From assembly GCA_028551475.1 (NCBI GenBank), contig CM052359.1, forward strand, positions 13,889,583 through 13,953,582: DNA of 64,000 nt, in the 5' to 3' direction. Positions 55,900 to 64,000 of this stretch are shown here, one piece after another; within the stretch, counting starts at the first letter, position 1, and each line of letters begins with the position of its first letter. Origin of the DNA: Casuarina equisetifolia. Its lineage: Eukaryota > Streptophyta > Magnoliopsida > Fagales > Casuarinaceae. Under the pieces are notes generated by a model. It was given only the letters and a program-made list of their open reading frames with translations. It was not told the origin of the DNA and made no database searches. A program made the translations under genes and the position numbers.

Positions 55900-58800
55900 C
55901 AATTTACAATTTCTTCTTATTATTTTTTACTATTTAAGGAACCCCTAAACATTAAAATTGTCAGAGAGTCATTTTTCCAATTTTGAGCAAAAACGGTGGT
56001 ACTCGTATTTTTTCGCCACTAGCTGGTCAATTTTGCCCCTGTCTGCGACATTAACTGTTTTGCCTCGAAATTTGCCAGAATTACTGTTGAAGCGTGCTGA
56101 TCAAAATGGTCAGCGTCCTTTGCTGCATATTCGTATGTTTTACGTTATTTTTTATTTTTTTTCTATATTTATGAATTTCCATAAAAATGATTGACAAAAT
56201 TTCACATTTTTTGCAATTTCTTCTTATTATTTTTACTATTTAGGAACCCCTAAACATTAAAATTGTTAGAGAGTCATTTTGCCAGTTTTGAGCAAAAACG
56301 GTGGTACTCGTATTTTTTTGCCACTGGCTGGTTGATTTTGCCCTTGTCCGCAACATTAATTGTTTTGCCTTGAAATTTGCAAGAATTACTGTTGAAGCGT
56401 CCTGATCAAAATGGTCAGCGTCCTTTGCTGCATATTCATATGTTTTACGTTATTTTTTATTTTTTTCTATATTTATGAATTTCCATAAAAACGACCGACA
56501 AAATTTCACATTTTTTGCAATTTCTTCTTATTATTTTTTACTATTTAAGGAACCCCTAAACATTAAAATTGTCAGAGAGTCATTTTGCCAGTTTTGAGCA
56601 AAAACGGAGGTACTCATATTTTTTCGCCACTGGCCAGACGATTTTGTCCCTCTCCATGACGTCCACTGTTTTGCCTCGAAATTTGTCAAAATTACTGTTG
56701 AAGCATCCTGATCAAAATGGTCAGCGTCCTTTGCTACATATTCGTACGTTTTACATTATTTTTTTATTTCTTTTTATATTTATGAATTTTCATAAAAATG
56801 ACCAATAAAATTTCAAATTTTTTGCAATTTCTTCTTATTATTTTTTACTATTTAAGGAACCCTTAAACATTAAAATTGTCAGAGAGTCATTTTGCCAATT
56901 TTGAGCAAAAACGGAGGTACTCGTATTTTTTCGCCACTGGCTGGTCGATTTTGCCCCTGTCCGCGACATTAACTGTTTTGCCTCGAAATTTGCCAAAATT
57001 ACTGTTGAAGTGTCCTAATCAAACTAGTCAGCATCTTTTGCTACATATTCGTATGTTTTATATTATTTTTTTATTTTTTTCTATATTTATAAATTTTCAT
57101 AAAAATGATCGACAAAATTTGACATTTTTTGCAATTTCTTTTTGTTATTTTTTACTATTTAAGGAGCCCTTAAACATTAAAATTGTCAAAGACTCATTTT
57201 GCTAGTTTTGAGCAAAAACGGAGGTACTCGTATTTTTTCACCACTGGCCGATCGATTTTGCCCCTGTCCACGACATCCACTATTTTGCCTTGAAATTTGC
57301 CAGAATTACTGTTGAAGCGTCCTGATGAAAATGGTCAGCATCATTTGCTGCATAGTCGTATGTTTTACATTATTTTTTATTTTTTTCTATATTTATGAAT
57401 TTCCATAAAAATGACCGACAAACTTTCACATTTCTTTGCATTTTCTTCTTTCTATTTTTTAACATTTACGGAATCCCTAAACATTAAAATTGTCATAGAG
57501 TCATTTTCCTAGTTTTGAGCAAAAATGGAGGTACTCGTATTTTTTCACCACTGGCCAGACGATTTTGCCCCTATCCACGACGTCCACTGTTTTGCCTCGA
57601 AATTTGCAAGAATTACTGTTGAAGCGTCCTGATCAAAATGGTCAGCGTCCTTTGCTGCATATTCGTACGTTTTACGTTATTTTTTATTTTTTTTCTATAT
57701 TTATGAATTTCCATAAAAATGACCAACAAAATTTCACATTTTTTGCAATTTCTTCTTATTATTTTTTACTATTTAAGGAACCCCTAAACATTAAAATTGT
57801 CAAAGAGTCATTTTGCCAGTTTTGAGCAAAAACGGAGGTACTCGTATTTTTTCGCCACTCGCCAGTCAATTTTGCCCTTATCCACGACATCAACTGTTTT
57901 GCCTCGAAATTTGCCAGAATTACTGTTGAAGCATCCTGATCAAAATGGTCAGTGTTCTTTGCTGCATATTTGTATGTTTTACGTTATTTTTCATTTTTTC
58001 TATATTTATGAATTTTCATAAAAATAACTGACAAAATTTGACATTTTTTGCAATTTCTTTTTGTTATTTTTTACTATTTAAGGAACCCTTAAACATTAAA
58101 ATTGTCAAAGAGTCATTTTGCCTGTTTTGAGCAAAAACGGAGGTACTAGTATTTTTTCACCACTGGCCGGACGATTTTGCCCATGTCCACGACATCCACT
58201 ATTTTGCCATGAAATTTGCCAGAATTACTGTTGAAGCGTCATGATGAAATGGTCAGCATCATTTGCTGCATAGTCGTATGTTTTACGTTATTTTTTATTT
58301 TCTTTCTATATTTATGAATTTCCATAAAAATGACCAACAAACTTTCACATTTTTTTGCAATTTCTTTGTATTATTTATTAATATTTAAGGAACCCCTAAA
58401 CATTAAAAATGGTCAAAGAGTCATTTTGCTAGTTTTGAGTAAAAACGGTGGTACTCGTATTTTTTCACCACTAGTTGGACGATTTGGACCTTGTCCACGA
58501 CATCCATTGTTTTGCCTCGAAATTCCCCAAAATTATTTTTGAAGCATCCGATGAAAATCGTCAGCGTCCTTTGATACATATTCGTATGTTTTACGTTATT
58601 TTTTATTTTTTATTCTATATTTATGAATTTCCATAAAAATGACCAACAAAATTTCACATTTTTTGCAATTTTTTCTTATTCTTTTTTACTATTTAAGAAA
58701 CCCGTAAACATTAAAATTGTAAGAGTCATTTCGCCAATTTTAAGCAAAAACGAAGGTACTCGTATTTTTTCGCCACTGGCCAGACGATTTTGCCCCTGTC

Positions 58801-59149
58801 CACGACATCTACTATTTTGCCATGAAATTTGCCAGAATTACTGTTGAAGCGTCCTGATGAAAATGGTTAGCATCATTTGTTGCATAGTCGTATGTTTTAC
58901 ATTATTTTTTTTTTCTATATTTATGAATTTCCATAAAAATTACCGACATACATTCATATTTTTTTGCAATTTCTTCTTATTATTTTTTACTATTTAAGGA
59001 ACCCCCAAACATTAAAATTGTCAGAGAGTCATTTTGCCAGTTTTAAGCAAAAGCAAAGGTACTCGTATCTTTTCACCATTGGCTGGACGATTTTGGCCCT
59101 ATCCACGAGATCCACTATTTTGCCTTGAAATTTACCAGAATTACTGTTG

Positions 59150-61705
59150 AAGTATCCTGTTCAAAATGGTCAGCGTCCTTTGCTGCATTTTCGTATGTTT
59201 TACGTTATTTTTTATTTTTTTCTATATTTGTGAATTTCCATAAAAATGACTGACAAACTTTCACATTTTTTTTTCCAATTTCTTCTTATTATTTTTTAAT
59301 ATTTAAGGAACCCCTAAACATTAAAATTGTCAGAGAGTCATTTTGCTAGTTTTGAGCAAAAACGGAGGTACTCGTATTTTTTTGCCACTAGCTGGACGAT
59401 TTTGTAACTGTTCACGACATCCACTATTTTGCCTCAAAATTTCCCAAAATTATTGTTGAAGCGTCTTGATCAAAATGGTCAGCGTCCTTTGCTGCATATT
59501 CATACGTTTTATGATATTTATGAATTTCCATAAAAATGACCGTCAAACATTCACATTTTTTTGCAACTTCTTCTTATTATTTTTTACTATTTAAAGAACT
59601 CGAAAACATTAAAATTGTCAGAGAGTCATTTTGCCAGTTTTGAGCAAAAATGGAGGTACTAGTATCTTTTCACCATTGGCCGGACGATTTTGCCCCTGTC
59701 CACGACATCCACTATTTTGCCTTGAAATTTGCAAGAATTACTATTGAGGCGTCCTGATGAAAATGGTCAGCATCATTTGCTGCATAGTCGTATGTTTTAC
59801 GTTATCTTTTAATTTTTTTTTCTATATTTATGAATTTCCATAAAAATGACCGACAAACTTTCACAATTTTTTGTGATTTCTTCTTCTTATTTTTTAATAT
59901 TTAAGGAACCCCTAAACATTAAAATATTCAAAGAGTCATTTTGCTAGTTTTGAGCAAAAACGGAGGTACTCGTATTTTTTCACCACTAGCTGGACGATTT
60001 TGTCCCTGTCCACAACATCCACTGTTTTGCCTCGAAATTTCCCAAAATTACTGTTGAAGCATGCTGATCATAATGTTCAGTGTCCTTTGCTACATATTCG
60101 TATGTTTTATGTTATTTTTTATTTATTTTTCTATATTTATGAATTTCCATAAAAATGACCGACAAAATTTGACATTTTTTGCAATTTCTTATTATTATTT
60201 TTTTCTATTTAAGGAACCCTAAACATTAAAATTATCAGAGATTCATTTTGCCAGTTTTGAGCAAAAACAGAGGTACTCGTATTTTTTCGCCACTGGCCGG
60301 TCGATTTTGCCCCTGTCCGCAACATTAATTGTTTTGCCTCAAAATTTGCTAGAATTACTGTTAAAGCATCCTGATCAAAATGGTCAGCATCCTTTGCTGC
60401 ATATTCGTATGTTTTATGCAATTTTTTATTTTTTTTTCTATATTTATGAATTTCCATAAAAATGACCGACAAAATTTCACATTTTTTTGCAATTTCTTCT
60501 TATTATTTTTTACTATTTAAGGAACCCCTAAACATTAAAATTATGAACGAGTCATTTTGCCAGTTTTGAGCAAAAACCATGGTACTCAAATTTTTTCGCC
60601 ACTAGCCTATCGATTTTGGCCCTATCCACGACATCAACTGCTTTACCTCGAAATTTGCCAGAATTACTGTTGAAGCGTCCTGATCAAAATGGTCAGCGTC
60701 CTTTGCTGCATATTTGTATGTTTTACGTTATTTTTTATTTTTTTCTTATATTTGTGAATTTCCATAAAAATGACCGACAAACTTCCACATTTTTTTCCAA
60801 TTTCTTCTTATTATTTTTTAATATTTAAGGAACCCTTAAACATTAAAATTGTCTGCGAGTCATTTTCCTAGCTTTGAGCAAAAACGGAGGTACTCGTATT
60901 TTTTCGCCACTAGCTGGACGATTTTGCAACTGTTCACGACATCCACTGTTTTGCCTCAAAATTTCCCAAAATTATTGTTGAAGCATCCTGATCAAAATGG
61001 TCAGCGTCCTTTGCTGCATATTCATACGTTTTATGATATTTATGAATTTCCATAAAAATGACCGTCAAACATTCACATTTTTTTGCAACTTCTTCTTATT
61101 ATTTTTTACTATTTAAAGAACTCGAAAACATTAAAATTGTCAGAGAGTCATTTTGCCAGTTTTGAGCAAAAATGGAGGTACTAGTATCTTTTCACCATTG
61201 GCCGGACGATTTTGCCCCTATCCACGACATCCACTATTTTGCCTTGAAATTTGCAAGAATTACTATTGAGGCGTCCTGATGAAAATGGTCAGCATCATTT
61301 GCTGCATAGTCGTATGTTTTACGTTATCTTTTAATTTTTTTTTCTATATTTATGAATTTCCATAAAAATGACCGACAAACTTTCACAATTTTTTGTGATT
61401 TCTTCTTCTTATTTTTTAATATTTAAGGAACCCCTAAACATTAAAATATTCAAAGAGTCATTTTGCTAGTTTTGAGCAAAAACGGAGGTACTCGTATTTT
61501 TTCACCACTAGCTGGACGATTTTGTCCCTGTCCACAACATCCACTGTTTTGCCTCGAAATTTCCCAAAATTATTGTTGAAGCATGCTGATCATAATGTTC
61601 AGTGTCCTTTGCTGCATATTCGTATGTTTTATGTTATTTTTTATTTATTTTTCTATATTTATGAATTTCCATAAAAATGACCGACAAAATTTGACATTTT
61701 TTGCA
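59150..61705. repeat. Higher-order repeat: five-monomer unit of 1,522 bp
   Basis: About 59300-60183 recurs at 60822-61705 with a constant offset of 1,522 bp and only a few differences. A diagnostic 288-bp monomer (59329-59617 and 60851-61139), lacking about 20 bases of the T-rich stretch, occurs in both. The second unit runs into the gap. Confidence 0.85.
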
Positions 61706-62205
61706 NNNNNNNNNNNNNNNNNNNNNNNNNNNNNNNNNNNNNNNNNNNNNNNNNNNNNNNNNNNNNNNNNNNNNNNNNNNNNNNNNNNNNNNNNNNNNNN
61801 NNNNNNNNNNNNNNNNNNNNNNNNNNNNNNNNNNNNNNNNNNNNNNNNNNNNNNNNNNNNNNNNNNNNNNNNNNNNNNNNNNNNNNNNNNNNNNNNNNNN
61901 NNNNNNNNNNNNNNNNNNNNNNNNNNNNNNNNNNNNNNNNNNNNNNNNNNNNNNNNNNNNNNNNNNNNNNNNNNNNNNNNNNNNNNNNNNNNNNNNNNNN
62001 NNNNNNNNNNNNNNNNNNNNNNNNNNNNNNNNNNNNNNNNNNNNNNNNNNNNNNNNNNNNNNNNNNNNNNNNNNNNNNNNNNNNNNNNNNNNNNNNNNNN
62101 NNNNNNNNNNNNNNNNNNNNNNNNNNNNNNNNNNNNNNNNNNNNNNNNNNNNNNNNNNNNNNNNNNNNNNNNNNNNNNNNNNNNNNNNNNNNNNNNNNNN
62201 NNNNN
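61706..62205. other. Assembly gap (500 N)
   Basis: Exactly 500 unknown bases inside the satellite. The round number suggests a placeholder, so the true array length is unknown. Long ORFs drawn across it are artefacts. Confidence 0.98.
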
Positions 62206-64000
62206 TAAAATTGTCAGAGAGCCATTTTGCCAGTTTTTTGCAAAATCGGAGGAACTCATATTTTTTCACCACTAGCTAGACGATTTTGTCCCTGTCCACG
62301 ACATCCACTGTTTTGCCTCGAAATTTGCCAGAATTACTGTTCAAGCGTCGCGATGAAAATGGTCAACGTCCTTTGCTGCATATTCGTATGTTTTACGTTA
62401 TTTTTTTATTTTTTTTCTATATTTATGAATTTCCATAAAAATGATGGACAAAATTTCACATTTTTCGCAATTTCTTCTTAGTATTTGTTACTATTTAAGG
62501 AACCCCTAAACATTTAATTTGTAATGAGTCATTGTGCCAGTTTTGAGCAAAATCGGAGGTCATCGTATTGTTGCACCATTAGCCGGTCGATTTTGCCCCT
62601 GTCCACGACATCCACTATTTTGCCTCGAAATTTGCCAGCATTACTGTTCAAGCGTCGCGATGAAAATGGTCAGCGTCCTTTGTTGCATATTCGTATGTTT
62701 TACATTATTTTTTACTTTTTTCAATATTTATGAATTTTGATAAAAATGACAGACAAAATTTCACATTTTTTACAATTTCTTCTTATTATTTTTTACTATT
62801 TAAGGAATCTGTAAACATTAAAATTGTCAGAGAGCCATTTTGCCAGTTTTTTGCAAAAACGGAGGAACTCATATTTTTTCACCACTAGCTGGATGATTTT
62901 GTCCCTGTCCACGACATCCACTGTTTTGCCTCGAAATTTGCCAGAATTACTGTTCAAGCGTCGCGATGAAAATGGTCAGCGTCCTTTGCTGCATATTCGT
63001 ATCTTTTACATTATTTTTTCTTTTTATATTGATTAGTTTCCATAAAAATGACAGAAAAAAATTTCACATTTTTCACAATTTCTTCCTAGTATTTGTTACT
63101 ATTTAAGGAACCCCTAAACATTTAATTTGTAAGAGAGTCATTGTGCCAGTTTTGAGCAAAAATGGAGGTCATCGTATTGTTTCGCCATTAGCTGGTCGAT
63201 TTTGCCCCTGTCCACGACATCCACTATTTTGCCTCGAAATTTGCAAGAATTACTGTTCAAGCGTCGCGATGAAAATGGTCAGCGTCCTTTGCTGCATATT
63301 CGTATGTTTTACGTTATTTTTTATTTTTTTCAGTATTTATGAATTTTGATAAAAATGACAGACAAAATTTCACATTTTCTGCAATTTCTTCGCATTATTT
63401 TTTACTATTTCAGGAACCTCTAAACATTAAAATTGTCAGAGAGCCATTTTGCCAGTTTTTTGCAAAAACGGAGGAACTCATATTTTTTCACCACTAGCTG
63501 GATGATTTTGTCCCTGTCCACGACATCCACTGTTTTGTCTCGAAATTTGCCAGAATTACTATTCAAGCGTCGCGATGAAAATGGTCAACGTCCTTTGCTG
63601 TATATTCGTATGTTTTACGTTATTTTTTATTTTTTTCTATATTTATGAATTTCCATAAAAATGATGGACAAAATTTCACATTTTTCGCAATTTCTTCTTA
63701 GTATTTGTTACTATTTAAGGAACACCTAAACATTTAATTTGTAATGAGTCATTGTGCCAATTTTAAGCAACATCGGAGGTCATCGTATTGTTGCACCATT
63801 AGCCGGTCGATTTTGCCCCTGTCCACGACATCCACTATTTTGCCTCGAAATTTGCCAGAATTACTGTTCAAGCGTCGCAATGAAAATGGTCAGCGTCCTT
63901 TGTTGCATATTCGTATGTTTTACGTTATTTTTTATTTTTTTCAATATTTATGAATTTTGATAAAAATGACAGACAAAATTTCACATTTTTTACAATTTCT
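62206..64000. repeat. Satellite subfamily with alternating dimer structure
   Basis: Type 1 monomers (62211, 62826, 63435) have GAGCCATTTTGCCAGTTTTT and GGAGGAACTCATA. Type 2 monomers (62521, 63129, 63740) have GAGTCATTGTGCCA and GGAGGTCATCGTATTG. Both carry GCGTCGCGATGAAAATGG where pre-gap monomers mostly have GCGTCCTGATCAAAATGG. Same-type spacing is 608-615 bp. Confidence 0.88.

Larger units (their letters stand above)
55900..64000. repeat. Tandem satellite array, monomer about 306 bp (continues past the window)
   Basis: About 25 monomers are visible. The phrase AAAATTGTCAGAGAGTCATT recurs at about 55960, 56265, 56571, 56878, 57185, 57492, 57799 and so on, spaced 301-310 bp with one 288-bp class. 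Each monomer also contains CGATTTTGCCCCTGTCC, ACTGTTTTGCCTCGAAATTTGC and GGTCAGCGTCCTTTGCTGC followed by a T-rich stretch. Before the gap the monomers are one family; after it two alternating types form a dimer of about 610 bp. I do not recognise the sequence as a named satellite. Confidence 0.95.

Noticed and set aside
61583..62279. Long ORFs across the N run
   Set aside because: They consist mainly of unknown residues created by the 500-N gap.
56000..64000. Repeated ORFs of 60-115 codons in the satellite on both strands
   Set aside because: They recur because the monomer recurs, start mostly at non-ATG codons, shift frame with monomer length and resemble no protein. They are by-products of a low-stop repeat.

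Overview
The window is plant nuclear DNA and almost certainly from a eudicot. It has intron-bearing genes with GT/AG junctions, primer-binding sites (PBS) complementary to plant tRNA-Met, LTR retrotransposons nested several deep, an endogenous caulimovirid and a tandem satellite. The style is that of a woody eudicot such as grapevine, but that is inference. A run of 500 N marks an assembly gap inside the satellite.

Only two genes look intact. The first is a minus-strand hnRNP1-like RNA-binding protein (two RRMs plus a glycine-rich tail; exons 29739-29518 and 26995-25919). The second is a plus-strand four-exon gene (49862-52265) for an acidic plant-specific protein with an MGC acylation-type N-terminus, which I place near the At5g44040 / SEG2-like family. 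A third host locus is a dead NPF (NRT1/PTR) transporter gene on the minus strand. Its exons lie at 22290-22150, about 21517-21336, and 20265-19899 continuing at 8569-8417. Exon 3 is cut by an 11.3-kb retroelement.

Layout. 1-6.1 kb: minus-strand Ty3/gypsy relic (A) broken by LTR insertions (LTR-B and, inside one of them, LTR-C). 6.1-7.7 kb: a copia-like leader fragment and an LTR-C-type LTR. 8.4-22.3 kb: NPF pseudogene. Inside its exon 3 sits a plus-strand LTR element ('element P', 8570-19898) carrying pieces of a PPR gene and a P-type Ca2+-ATPase. Element P is itself cut by a copia element (11635-18666, duplication AAATT), and the copia gag is cut by an LTR-B copy. 22.6-23.4 kb: a TRIM with four LTRs in tandem. 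25.3-29.9 kb: hnRNP1-like gene. 30-41.4 kb: gypsy element (outer) holding a second gypsy (30727-36797, duplication CCCAT) and an LTR-like insert (38601-40253). 41.4-48.6 kb: rearranged, inverted pieces of an endogenous pararetrovirus. 49.5-52.4 kb: SEG2-like gene. 52.6-55.9 kb: truncated minus-strand gypsy with a triplicated piece of pol. 55.9-64 kb: tandem array with a period of about 306 bp and higher-order structure on both sides of the gap.

The mobile elements are decayed. Many in-frame stops sit where a CAG, CAA, CGA or TGG codon is expected, which suggests deamination of methylated cytosine in silenced DNA. The most unusual items are the gene-fragment-carrying element P and the ORF it forms next to a copia LTR, the multi-LTR TRIM, and the satellite. 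Family assignments come from motifs and recall of families, not from searches.
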